From NCBI GenBank assembly GCA_964559845.1, contig CAZLJF010000001.1, positions 12,494-76,493 of the forward strand: a stretch of 64,000 nucleotides of DNA, written 5' to 3'. Each line of letters opens with the position of its first letter. Position 1 is the first letter of the stretch. Of this stretch, positions 7,857 through 15,617 are shown piece by piece. Under the pieces are notes generated by a model. The model searched no databases. It saw only the letters and a list, made by a program, of their open reading frames with translations, and was not told the DNA's origin. The stretch is from WSZY01 sp964559845 (GTDB lineage Bacteria; Pseudomonadota; Zetaproteobacteria; Mariprofundales; Mariprofundaceae). Made by a program: the position numbers and the translations under genes.

Positions 7857-8983
7857 ATCACTCCTGCCATCATCCTTAAACGCTCACGAATTCTTACCAG
7901 TGCATCAACCAGCGCATCCGCATCCGCAGCAGTGTGCTGCGGTCCGAAACTGACCCGAAGACTGCTTCGAGCCTGCTGATCCGGCACGCCCATCGCCAGC
8001 AGCACATGTGAGGCATCGCGTTTGCCCGAAGAGCAGGCCGAGCCCGATGCCACGGCAAAACCAGCCAGATCAAGCTGCATCAACAGCGTCTCGCCATCCA
8101 TCCCCGGCATGGAAAACATCGAGGTGTTACCAACACGCTCCCCCTCACTGCCAAAGAACATGACATCAGGCATCGCGCCCTTAAGCGACATTTCGAAATC
8201 ATCGCGCAACTTCGTACAGCGACTGAAATCAAGTACGCCAAGTGCTGCCGCAAAACCGGCAGCCCCCGGAACATTCTCGGTGCCGGAACGGCGCTTGCGC
8301 TCCTGTCCCCCACCCTGAAGATATGCTTCCAGCTTGCGCCCACGCTTCACAACAAGTGCGCCCACACCTTTCGGCCCGCCAATTTTATGCGCAGAGAGGG
8401 AGACAAAGTCCGCGTCAAGCCTGCCCGCATCCAGCGGCAGCTTGCCCAACGCCTGCACGGCATCGACCAGCATGGCAACACCCCGCTCACGACAATAGCC
8501 GGCAATGGCAGATACCGGCTGCACCACACCGGTTTCATTATTGGCCATCATCAAACATACAAGGCGGGTATCGGCATCAATATGCGCACAGAAGTCTTCA
8601 ACATCCACCATGCCACTCTTCTCCGGACGCACATAAACCACTTGCCAGCCAGCCTTTCCAGCCCAGTCTTCCAGCGGCTGTAACACAGAGGGATGCTCAA
8701 TTGAGGAGGCCACGATTTTTCCGGGTTCCTGTGTCGATAACCAACCGTGAATGGCCATATTATTGGCTTCCGTACCACCGGAGGTAAAGACAACGGACCC
8801 GGCCTCAACATTCAGATATTGTGCCACTCTGTCTCTGGCATCATCCAGCAGCTTGCGGGCGGTGCGCCCGGCCCAGTGCAGACTGGAGGGATTGCCCAAG
8901 GCGTTTTTTGATGCCTCTATTGAGGCCTGAATCGACTCGTCAATAGCGGGGGAGGTTGCATTATAATCAAGATAACGTTGCAC
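7853..8983 (-). CDS. iscS: Cysteine desulfurase (NifS/IscS type)
   Basis: This PLP enzyme (376 residues) takes sulfur from cysteine for Fe-S cluster assembly. The PLP lysine is in SAHKIGGPKG, the substrate-binding stretch is TSGGTEANNMA, and the catalytic cysteine loop is SGSACSSGKRDASHVL. Length is normal for the group. It overlaps the end of iscR by 17 bases and the carrier gene by 4. The loop sequence is closer to NifS-like members than to E. coli IscS, so the symbol reflects context. It is probably controlled by the IscR-type repressor upstream. Confidence 0.92.
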   Translation of the reverse strand: MQRYLDYNATSPAIDESIQASIEASKNALGNPSSLHWAGRTARKLLDDARDRVAQYLNVEAGSVVFTSGGTEANNMAIHGWLSTQEPGKIVASSIEHPSVLQPLEDWAGKAGWQVVYVRPEKSGMVDVEDFCAHIDADTRLVCLMMANNETGVVQPVSAIAGYCRERGVAMLVDAVQALGKLPLDAGRLDADFVSLSAHKIGGPKGVGALVVKRGRKLEAYLQGGGQERKRRSGTENVPGAAGFAAALGVLDFSRCTKLRDDFEMSLKGAMPDVMFFGSEGERVGNTSMFSMPGMDGETLLMQLDLAGFAVASGSACSSGKRDASHVLLAMGVPDQQARSSLRVSFGPQHTAADADALVDALVRIRERLRMMAGVI

Positions 8984-9464
8984 TGGCTCCTTCCATTACG
9001 ACGGGTTCAGGATCCGACAGGTAGTTTTCAATCGGAGCAAGATCAAGCCGGTCAAGAAAGATATTTTTATCACACACATCCTGCAGTGTGATCGAGTCCA
9101 GAAAACGGTAAATATACCGGCCCAGCGTATTCCATAGCTGGTGTGTATCGCAACGGCTACCCTGATGACAGCCACGATCAGCATCCTCGCACAGCGTTGT
9201 CCGGATCGGCTCATTGACTGCCTTAATAACATCGGAGACTACAATCTCACTGGCGGGCCTTGCCAGCTTGTAGCCACCCCCCGGCCCGCGAACAGAGGTA
9301 ACCAGCCCCCCCTCGCGCAAACACCTGAACAACTGTTCAAGATATGAAAGCGAGATAAACTGCCTCTCGGAAATGGATGCAAGTGTAACCGGCCCGCCAT
9401 CGGAATGGTTGACCAGATCCACCATGGCTGAAACTGCATAACGACCCTTGCTGGTTAAACGCAT
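8967..9464 (-). CDS. iscR: Rrf2-family Fe-S regulator IscR
   Basis: This 165-residue Rrf2-type regulator has a winged helix at about 1-75 (MRLTSKGRYAVSAM, LSYLEQLF, VRGPGGGY). The cluster-binding region reads C-EDADRG-C-HQGSR-C-DTH. This gives three cysteines plus the histidine known to hold a [2Fe-2S] cluster in IscR, with the first spacing one residue longer than in E. coli. It represses Fe-S biogenesis genes when holo. It is first of the iscR-desulfurase-carrier unit and has its own promoter with an IscR-like half-site, so autoregulation is likely. Confidence 0.93.
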   Translation of the reverse strand: MRLTSKGRYAVSAMVDLVNHSDGGPVTLASISERQFISLSYLEQLFRCLREGGLVTSVRGPGGGYKLARPASEIVVSDVIKAVNEPIRTTLCEDADRGCHQGSRCDTHQLWNTLGRYIYRFLDSITLQDVCDKNIFLDRLDLAPIENYLSDPEPVVMEGASATLS

Positions 9465-9507
9465 AAAAACACCTCTTTAACAGATAGTATCCATATAACA
9501 ACGCAGG

Positions 9508-9541
9508 ATATTATTATTCCATACCTTAACAGTCAAGTATT
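9508..9541 (-). promoter_or_regulatory. iscR promoter with probable IscR operator
   Basis: On the minus strand TTGACT (9531-9536), a 17-base spacer and TAATAT (9508-9513) form a near-consensus sigma-70 promoter. The sequence ATACTTGACT around the -35 matches the left half of the type 1 IscR site. The right half is degenerate. The cysE stop lies just upstream at 9552, so this promoter is separate from cysE. Confidence 0.65.
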
Positions 9542-9551
9542 GTGGCCGAAG

Positions 9552-10295
9552 CTAAATCCCGCCGCCGCCAAGGAAGCGCTCCAGCTTCTTATGCTCTTTT
9601 TTCATATCATCGGAAATCTGTCTGTCCTCTTCCGAAACCTTCTCATCCGCCTCAGGATGGAACCGATCCACCCGGGCATTGATATCATCCACCAGTTGCA
9701 ACACATGCTTCAACGCTTCTGCCACAGGGTTAGGCATCAGGTGGTGATCCAGATTGATTTTTCCATCCTCAATCAGTGATTCGGTCGTCCCCACCACTGT
9801 TCCCGGAATACCGATCACCGTCGAGTGGGCCGGCACATCCTTCAGCACCACCGAATTGGCGCCGATACGGCTCTGCTCGCCAATGGTGATCGGCCCGAGC
9901 ACCTTGGCGCCTGCACCCACAATCACACCGTCCTCAAGCGTTGGATGGCGTTTCTCCCGTTGCCATGTGGTTCCGCCCAGTGTCACACCGTGGTACAGCG
10001 TTACATCATCACCAATCTCTGTCGTTTCACCAATGACAACGCCCATGCCGTGGTCGATAAAGAAACGTCTGCCAATGGTTGCACCCGGATGAATCTCGAT
10101 GCCGGTCAGCCAGCGAGCAATGTGAGAGAGAAGCCTGCCAATCAGGCGCAGACGATTGCGCCAAAAAAGATTGGCCAGGCGATACATCCAGACAGCATGC
10201 AGACCGGGATAGCAGGTAATAATTTCCAGGGTGGATCTGGCGGCCGGATCGCGATCAAATGCACTGCGTATATCTTCACGAATAGCTTTAAACAT
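9552..10295 (-). CDS. cysE: Serine O-acetyltransferase
   Basis: CysE makes O-acetylserine from serine and acetyl-CoA, the precursor of cysteine. The 247-residue sequence shows the N-terminal helical part (EDIRSAFDRDPAARS) and the left-handed beta-helix of hexapeptide repeats (GIEIHPGATIG, GMGVVIGETTEIGDDVTLYHGVTLGGT). The active-site His-Asp region IDHG is present. The C-terminal tail (about 205-247, charged, EKVSEEDRQISDDMKKEHKKLE) is longer than usual and helical. Its position before iscR-iscS links cysteine supply with Fe-S assembly. It lies 9 bases after the M16 peptidase gene upstream. Confidence 0.94.
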   Translation of the reverse strand: MFKAIREDIRSAFDRDPAARSTLEIITCYPGLHAVWMYRLANLFWRNRLRLIGRLLSHIARWLTGIEIHPGATIGRRFFIDHGMGVVIGETTEIGDDVTLYHGVTLGGTTWQREKRHPTLEDGVIVGAGAKVLGPITIGEQSRIGANSVVLKDVPAHSTVIGIPGTVVGTTESLIEDGKINLDHHLMPNPVAEALKHVLQLVDDINARVDRFHPEADEKVSEEDRQISDDMKKEHKKLERFLGGGGI

Positions 10296-10304
10296 CGGTG
10301 AAAC

Positions 10305-11549
10305 CTACATCAACTTCTTCACAGACTGTAGCACATGCTCAGGCGCACAAATGCTCCACATCGGTTTGGCTGACAATTTCTCTTCGACCCATATGCGGAT
10401 TTCATCCGGATCTACTGCTGCAATTCTCTCCACCCACTGGGAATGCGACAGCAACCTCTCCTCATCAAGACGGGCACCAAGGTAAAGCATATGCCCCTCA
10501 ACAGAATCCATTCCCATACGAAACTGCACCTCAAGCTGACGCTTGGCCCGAACTACTGCATCTTCACTGATACCGGAAACAAAACGATCCAGCGTATCCC
10601 TGATGACATGCAGGCATTCAGGCAACAGGGCCGGATCTGTGCCACAACTGACACTCCAGATACCCGTATCACTCATGGTCGAGAGGTGAGATCCAATACT
10701 GTAGGCCAACCCCCGCTTCTCCCTGACTTCACGGAAGAGCCGGGAGCTCATACCTCCTCCCAGCATCTGATTGGCCAGCCACGCGACAGGCCGCTCCGCC
10801 GATGCAGCCGTAACACCCGGATATGTCACCACCAGCTGAGCCTGTTCAAAGCTGCGTGGTAACCACTGCACCGCAGGCAGCATGACGGCCTTCCGCCTGC
10901 TCTTTCTTTCACCGGCCTGCGGCCATGAGACCCGGCTTAGCAGATCCACCAGTTGCTGATGGTCCACATGGCCGGCGGCTGCAACCAGCAGATGTGGCGG
11001 TCTGTAGTGCTCCTCCAGGTATGCCTTCAGATCATCGTGTGTCATGGCATTCAGGGCATCTTTTGTTCCCAAAGTCGGACGCCCGATACCCTGAGCGGAA
11101 AAGAGCGCCTGTATATGCCGGTCATAGACCCACTCGTCCGGCGTATCCTCCACCATACCCATCTCGGAGAAGATAACTTCACGCTCCTTCAACCACTCCT
11201 CTTCAGGCAGTGCCGGCTGCAGGAACATCTCTGTCAGCAGTTTGGTGGCCTCCTGCCAGTCTTCAAACAGCACATGCATATGAAAACAGGTCCGCTCGCG
11301 TGACGTAAAGGCATTGGCATGGCCGCCAAGTTGATCAAGCCGTTCACTTAAGGCGTGAACATCCAGAGATTGTGTTCCCTTGAACAGCATATGTTCAAGG
11401 GCATGCGCCATGCCGGCCTGCCCCTCATCCTCATCACGGCTGCCGACATCAACAAAGAAACCGATCGCCACGCTCTGCGCATCCGGCATGGCATGAGTAA
11501 CCACCAGCGGCCCATCCGGAATCTGTGTCTCTTCAATAAAAGGAGTCAC
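10305..11549 (-). CDS. M16 family zinc peptidase
   Basis: This processing-peptidase-like (pitrilysin superfamily) protein carries the inverted zinc motif HALEH in GMAHALEHMLFKGT, with the distal Glu region further on (about residue 130). Two M16 domains are present (about 10-200 and 200-414). The start is chosen as GTG 11549, five bases behind AGGTGG. A GTG at 11582 would add 11 residues but has no Shine-Dalgarno. Genes of this family often follow pnp; here a strong terminator separates it from pnp. The substrate is unknown. Confidence 0.85.
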   Translation of the reverse strand: MTPFIEETQIPDGPLVVTHAMPDAQSVAIGFFVDVGSRDEDEGQAGMAHALEHMLFKGTQSLDVHALSERLDQLGGHANAFTSRERTCFHMHVLFEDWQEATKLLTEMFLQPALPEEEWLKEREVIFSEMGMVEDTPDEWVYDRHIQALFSAQGIGRPTLGTKDALNAMTHDDLKAYLEEHYRPPHLLVAAAGHVDHQQLVDLLSRVSWPQAGERKSRRKAVMLPAVQWLPRSFEQAQLVVTYPGVTAASAERPVAWLANQMLGGGMSSRLFREVREKRGLAYSIGSHLSTMSDTGIWSVSCGTDPALLPECLHVIRDTLDRFVSGISEDAVVRAKRQLEVQFRMGMDSVEGHMLYLGARLDEERLLSHSQWVERIAAVDPDEIRIWVEEKLSAKPMWSICAPEHVLQSVKKLM

Positions 11550-11590
11550 TGCCACCACCTGTCCAATTAAAAGTCTCCGCACACTAAAAC

Positions 11591-11616
11591 AAAAAGAGGC
11601 GGGTTACCCCGCCTCT
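11591..11616 (-). terminator. Intrinsic terminator of rpsO-pnp
   Basis: On the minus strand, AGAGGCGGG-GTAA-CCCGCCTCT (arms 11595-11603 and 11608-11616) is followed by TTTTTGTTTT. It is a textbook rho-independent terminator between pnp and the M16 peptidase gene. Confidence 0.9.
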
Positions 11617-11635
11617 CCTGTTGATTTTTCTTTTG

Positions 11636-11715
11636 CCCACCCATCCATGGGTGGCTTTAGCAGGCATTTGGAAATCGCAATTTTCAAATGCGCCAAAGGC
11701 ATGGAAGCCTTTTGC
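11636..11715 (-). repeat. Three consecutive hairpins in the pnp 3' region
   Basis: Between the pnp stop and its terminator lie three inverted repeats: CCACCCAT/ATGGGTGG (around 11639-11656); an 11-base-pair stem GCATTTGGAAA/TTTTCAAATGC with one wobble; and GCCAAAGGC/GCCTTTTGC with one mismatch. None has a T-run. They could slow 3' exonucleases on the pnp mRNA. Confidence 0.5.
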
Positions 11716-11724
11716 GGATATAAA

Positions 11725-13827
11725 TCAATCCGCTTCCTCTTCAAGCAATGCCTTCATGGAGAGACGGATACGGCCATTATTATCCACATCCAGCACCTTC
11801 ACGCGCACGCTCTGCCCCTCCTCAAGCTCATCGCTCACCTTCTCAACACGCTTGTTGGAAATCTGTGAGATATGAACCAGACCATCAGTATTGCCGACAA
11901 TGCGTACGAATGCGCCGAAGTCCATCAGCTTCACAACCTTGCCTTCGTAGACCTTGCCGACTTCAACCTCAGCAACAATGTCATCAATCATCTTCTTCGC
12001 CGCTTCACCAGCCTCGCCAGTCACGGCGAAGATCTTGATCGTGCCATCGTCTTCAATATCAACCTTGGCGCCAGTCTCTTCAACAATACCACGAATCACC
12101 TTGCCGCCGGCACCGATCACTTCGCGGATCTTGTCTGTCTTGATCTTCATGGTGAACATGCGTGGTGCATGATCAGCCACGCTATCACGGGGGCGGGTTA
12201 TGCACTTAGCCATCTCACCGAGGATATGCATACGGCCGGCATTGGCCTGTGCCAGCGCCTCCTTCATAATTTCACGGGTCAGACCACCAATCTTGATATC
12301 GAGCTGCAGTGTAGTCACACCAGCGGCAGTACCGGCCACCTTGAAATCCATGTCACCCAGATGATCTTCATCACCCAGGATGTCGGAAAGCACTGCATAG
12401 CCGTCGGGCTCAAGAATCAGGCCCATGGCAATACCGGCAACAGGGGCCTTGACCGGCACACCGGCATCCATCAGCGCCAGAGAGGTGCCGCACACGGAAG
12501 CCATCGAAGATGAGCCGTTGGATTCGGTAATTTCAGAAACGGCACGAATGGCGTAACCAAACTCCTCCATGCTCGGCAGCACGGCCTCAACACCACGACG
12601 AGCCAGACGACCATGGCCAATTTCACGGCGGCCAGGAGGGCCCATGCGCCGCGCTTCACCCACTGAGTAGGGCGGGAAGTTGTAGTGCAGCATGAAACGC
12701 TGCTTGTCCACGCCTTCCAGACTCTCCGTCAACTGCATATCAGACTCTGTTCCCAATGTGATGGTTACCAGCGCCTGTGTTTCACCACGGGTGAACAGGG
12801 CGGAGCCATGCGTACGTGGCAATACGCCAACCTGGCAATCAATAGCGCGCACATCCGTGCTTGAACGGCCATCAATACGCGGGTTGCCATCAATGATTGA
12901 GCGGCGAACCACATGCTTCTCAAGGCTCTTCATGGCGGAGGTGACATCATTGGCAGAGAATTCGCCCGGCTCCTCCTCGCTGCCGGCCAGCTTCTCCTGC
13001 GCAGCAGCACGAATCGCCTCCAGCTTGGCGGAACGCTCTGACTTGTCCACCGTGGCATAGGCATCGCGAATATCCGCCTCAAACGCCGCGTTGACCGCTT
13101 CCTGCACGGCATCATTGCCGGCCAGCTCCACAACAAGCTTCTCTTTACCGGCAACCTTGACCAGCTCTTCGATGGCATCCAGTACCGGCTGATAACCTTC
13201 CTGACCGAAGATAATCGCATCGATCATCTGCTCTTCAGAGAGCTCCCTGGCTTCGGATTCAATCATCAACACCGCATCGCGCGTACCGGCCACAATCAGA
13301 TCCAGATCAGATGCTTCCATCTGGGCATAAGTCGGGTTGAGAACAAACTCGCCATCAATCAGGCCAACGCGGGATGCGGCAATCGGCTCGGCAAACGGCA
13401 CATCGGAGATGGCCAGTGCTGCAGATACGCCATTGATTGCAACAATATCAGGATTGTTATCCTCGTCGGCCGAGATAACGGTGGCGATCACCTGTGTCTC
13501 ATGGAAATAGCCTTTCGGAAAGAGCGGCCGGATCGGACGGTCAATCAGGCGCGAAGTCAGCGTCTCCTTCTCGGAAGGACGTCCTTCCCGCTTGAAGAAA
13601 CCACCGAGAAAACGGCCAGCCGCATAGGTCTTTTCCTGATAGTGAACCGTCAGCGGCATGAAATCCACGCCCTGCAGCGGCTGCTTGGCAGCGGTTGCAG
13701 CGACATGAACGACCACATCATCGACCTGGGCCAGCACGGAGCCTCCCGCCTGACGCGCTATGCGCCCTGTCTCAAAACTTATTTCGCGACCGCCAACAGT
13801 CGCCCTGGTTGTTTTTATATCAAACAT
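11725..13827 (-). CDS. pnp: Polynucleotide phosphorylase
   Basis: PNPase is a phosphorolytic 3'-5' exoribonuclease of the RNA degradosome. The 700-residue protein has two RNase PH domains (about 1-215 and 310-540), with GRFLGGFFKREGRPSE in the first and the catalytic region DILGDEDHLGDMDFKVAGT in the second. A KH domain follows (IREVIGAGGKVIRGIVEETGA), then an S1 domain (GKVYEGKVVKLMDFGAFV). Length and order are standard. It lies downstream of rpsO as in E. coli. The leader contains a small hairpin that covers the Shine-Dalgarno, which fits translational control. Confidence 0.97.
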   Translation of the reverse strand: MFDIKTTRATVGGREISFETGRIARQAGGSVLAQVDDVVVHVAATAAKQPLQGVDFMPLTVHYQEKTYAAGRFLGGFFKREGRPSEKETLTSRLIDRPIRPLFPKGYFHETQVIATVISADEDNNPDIVAINGVSAALAISDVPFAEPIAASRVGLIDGEFVLNPTYAQMEASDLDLIVAGTRDAVLMIESEARELSEEQMIDAIIFGQEGYQPVLDAIEELVKVAGKEKLVVELAGNDAVQEAVNAAFEADIRDAYATVDKSERSAKLEAIRAAAQEKLAGSEEEPGEFSANDVTSAMKSLEKHVVRRSIIDGNPRIDGRSSTDVRAIDCQVGVLPRTHGSALFTRGETQALVTITLGTESDMQLTESLEGVDKQRFMLHYNFPPYSVGEARRMGPPGRREIGHGRLARRGVEAVLPSMEEFGYAIRAVSEITESNGSSSMASVCGTSLALMDAGVPVKAPVAGIAMGLILEPDGYAVLSDILGDEDHLGDMDFKVAGTAAGVTTLQLDIKIGGLTREIMKEALAQANAGRMHILGEMAKCITRPRDSVADHAPRMFTMKIKTDKIREVIGAGGKVIRGIVEETGAKVDIEDDGTIKIFAVTGEAGEAAKKMIDDIVAEVEVGKVYEGKVVKLMDFGAFVRIVGNTDGLVHISQISNKRVEKVSDELEEGQSVRVKVLDVDNNGRIRLSMKALLEEEAD

Positions 13828-13832
13828 ATATC

Positions 13833-13850
13833 AATCCTTTCATCAGGATT
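13833..13850 (-). promoter_or_regulatory. Hairpin over the pnp ribosome-binding site
   Basis: On the minus strand AATCCT-GATGAA-AGGATT forms a 6-base-pair stem whose right arm includes the AAGGA Shine-Dalgarno of pnp (ATG 13827). It could limit initiation. pnp is autogenously controlled in enterobacteria through leader RNA processing; a similar role here is inference. Confidence 0.35.
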
Positions 13851-13904
13851 CATGTCTCTGTCTGCGGGGAGGGGTATCTGTGGAGGTGGAAAATCAGGAA
13901 AAAA

Positions 13905-13945
13905 GAGAACAAAAAAAAGAAAAGGCGACCCATACCGGGCCGCCT
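13905..13945 (-). terminator. Intrinsic terminator after rpsO
   Basis: On the minus strand AGGCGGCCC-GGTAT-GGGTCGCCT (arms 13937-13945 and 13923-13931, one wobble) precedes TTTTCTTTTTTTT. It lies just after the rpsO stop and probably partly attenuates read-through into pnp. Confidence 0.85.
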
Positions 13946-13955
13946 GTCAAAAATC

Positions 13956-14225
13956 TTAGCGACGAAGTCCTAACGCTTCGATCAGGTTGCGGTAACGGTC
14001 GAAGTCCTTGCCCTTGAGGTACTTCAGCAGGTTGCGACGCTGTCCCACCATCTTCAGCAGGCCACGACGGGAGTGGTGATCCTTATGGTTGTTCTTGAAA
14101 TGCTCTGAGAGGCCATTGATGCGCTCAGTCAACAGTGCCACCTGCACTTCCGGCGAACCGGTATCACCTTCATGCGTAGCAAATTTTGTAATTACTTCGT
14201 TCTTCTTTTCCACAGACAGAGACAT
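13956..14225 (-). CDS. rpsO: 30S ribosomal protein S15
   Basis: S15 binds 16S rRNA early in 30S assembly. The 89 residues match the family throughout, including GDTGSPEVQVALLTERI, HFKNNHKDHHSRRGLL, and the end YRNLIEALGLRR. ATG 14225 is preceded by AGGA. It is upstream of pnp with a terminator between, the standard arrangement. Confidence 0.98.
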   Translation of the reverse strand: MSLSVEKKNEVITKFATHEGDTGSPEVQVALLTERINGLSEHFKNNHKDHHSRRGLLKMVGQRRNLLKYLKGKDFDRYRNLIEALGLRR

Positions 14226-14429
14226 AAATCCTGCTTACCTCTTTATTTACACTTACCTTTTTATAGGGCGGCGAACCATAACGATACTTTTCACGCCATG
14301 CAAATCTTTTTGCATCAGGGGATTCTGATATCCTGAAACATGGACTCTTCAATAGCATGGCTACTACTCAACTGTTCAAGTTATCAATCCGGTGCCCAAT
14401 AGCACCTGATGGCTCCCCAAAATTTTGTG

Positions 14430-15617
14430 CTATACTAAAGAAACAGACTTTGTGTCGTATGTGTATCTGCTGATTGTTCCGTCTTTTATCTTTTCTACAA
14501 CCTCATCAATAATGAACAATGGAACCAAAAACCACTCTCTTGGCACAACAGGATTTCCGAAACGATCATTGATCTGAATATCCAGCCTCGCAGCATCAAA
14601 AAACTTATGGATGATATTTTCAAGCTTTGAGCGATTAATGTTATATAGCTTATAAGTAGCCACCACCTCGACATCAGCCATTAAAAAGGTAGGGTCTAAT
14701 TTCGCGTTAGCAATGCGCTTCTCGACACTGCCGCTGGTAACACCAATCTTATGAACAATGTCACGATTCTTACTGATGATGGGATGCTCAGATTTACTAC
14801 GCAGGACGTAAATCGTTCCACTGGCCAGGTCATCGTCATTGGATACGCCAGAGAAGAGAGGGCCTGCCGATTTCCCCGGTGAAGTCTCGATGATTCTTCT
14901 GCCGGTCTCATCCTTGTTCAATGCACGCTGTAACGATCTTAAAAGGATATCGCTCTCAGTACCATTGTCGTAGATAACCCGGAGCCTGCTGTCCTTGCGG
15001 TCATATTCATTGATAAACATCTCACCGACTTCAGCCACATACACCTTCTGACCACTAAGAATGAAGAGATCGCCTTCCCTGATTTCTGCGAAATCCTTAA
15101 ATGGCTGAGTCTCGCGAATCCCGCTTTCCAGCTCTTTCTGCACGGCCTCAAATATTGGCTTGAATGTTTCGAAGTCCTTACAAGGTATCCGGCTCGCAAT
15201 CTCTTCAGCCGCCCGAACCTCGGCACGAGGCTTTACATGCTTCAGATAGGTCACATCTCCTTCATGTGGAGCATGAACCCCCAGTTGTGACAATAACTCA
15301 GCATCATCCACTATTTCAGGTTCAGGCTCTTTCATCTCGAATGTATCGCCCAGCAACCCCTGATGATCCAGTTCCCTGAGCAGTTCACGGCACTCTTCCT
15401 GCTTCCGAATCTGATCCAGGCGAACCGCATAGAGGCGTTCAAAAATATCCTTCTCTTCTCCATGCTCGGGAAGATGGCCGTGCTGCTCGACAAAACGCTG
15501 AATTTCTTCAAAACCGGCAATAATTCGCTCTTCCCGTGCAGACCGGGCAGCCTTCTTCTTAGGCGTGGTATCAACCCCCAGCTCATTCAGCAGTTCGAGA
15601 TCAGACAATTCAGCCAT
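14430..15617 (-). CDS. GIY-YIG / T5orf172-type nuclease-domain protein
   Basis: This protein has 395 residues. The C-terminal third (about 280-390) resembles the T5orf172 branch of the GIY-YIG fold: GTIYVLRSKS, then HKIGVTSGSVEKRIANAK and a Glu in SKLENIIHKFF. The N-terminal two thirds are charged and helical with two similar motifs, LELLNELGV and AELLSQLGV. The start is ATG 15617, which overlaps the helicase gene end by 8 bases; a longer frame to 15653 would overlap more. It is the last gene of the methyltransferase-helicase operon and is probably its nuclease or DNA-binding component. Catalysis is not proven; the Arg and Glu of the fold appear present. Confidence 0.75.
   Translation of the reverse strand: MAELSDLELLNELGVDTTPKKKAARSAREERIIAGFEEIQRFVEQHGHLPEHGEEKDIFERLYAVRLDQIRKQEECRELLRELDHQGLLGDTFEMKEPEPEIVDDAELLSQLGVHAPHEGDVTYLKHVKPRAEVRAAEEIASRIPCKDFETFKPIFEAVQKELESGIRETQPFKDFAEIREGDLFILSGQKVYVAEVGEMFINEYDRKDSRLRVIYDNGTESDILLRSLQRALNKDETGRRIIETSPGKSAGPLFSGVSNDDDLASGTIYVLRSKSEHPIISKNRDIVHKIGVTSGSVEKRIANAKLDPTFLMADVEVVATYKLYNINRSKLENIIHKFFDAARLDIQINDRFGNPVVPREWFLVPLFIIDEVVEKIKDGTISRYTYDTKSVSLV

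Noticed and set aside
11872..12513. 213-residue plus-strand reading frame
   Set aside because: It lies wholly antisense to pnp, has no family resemblance and follows the codon pattern of the real gene.
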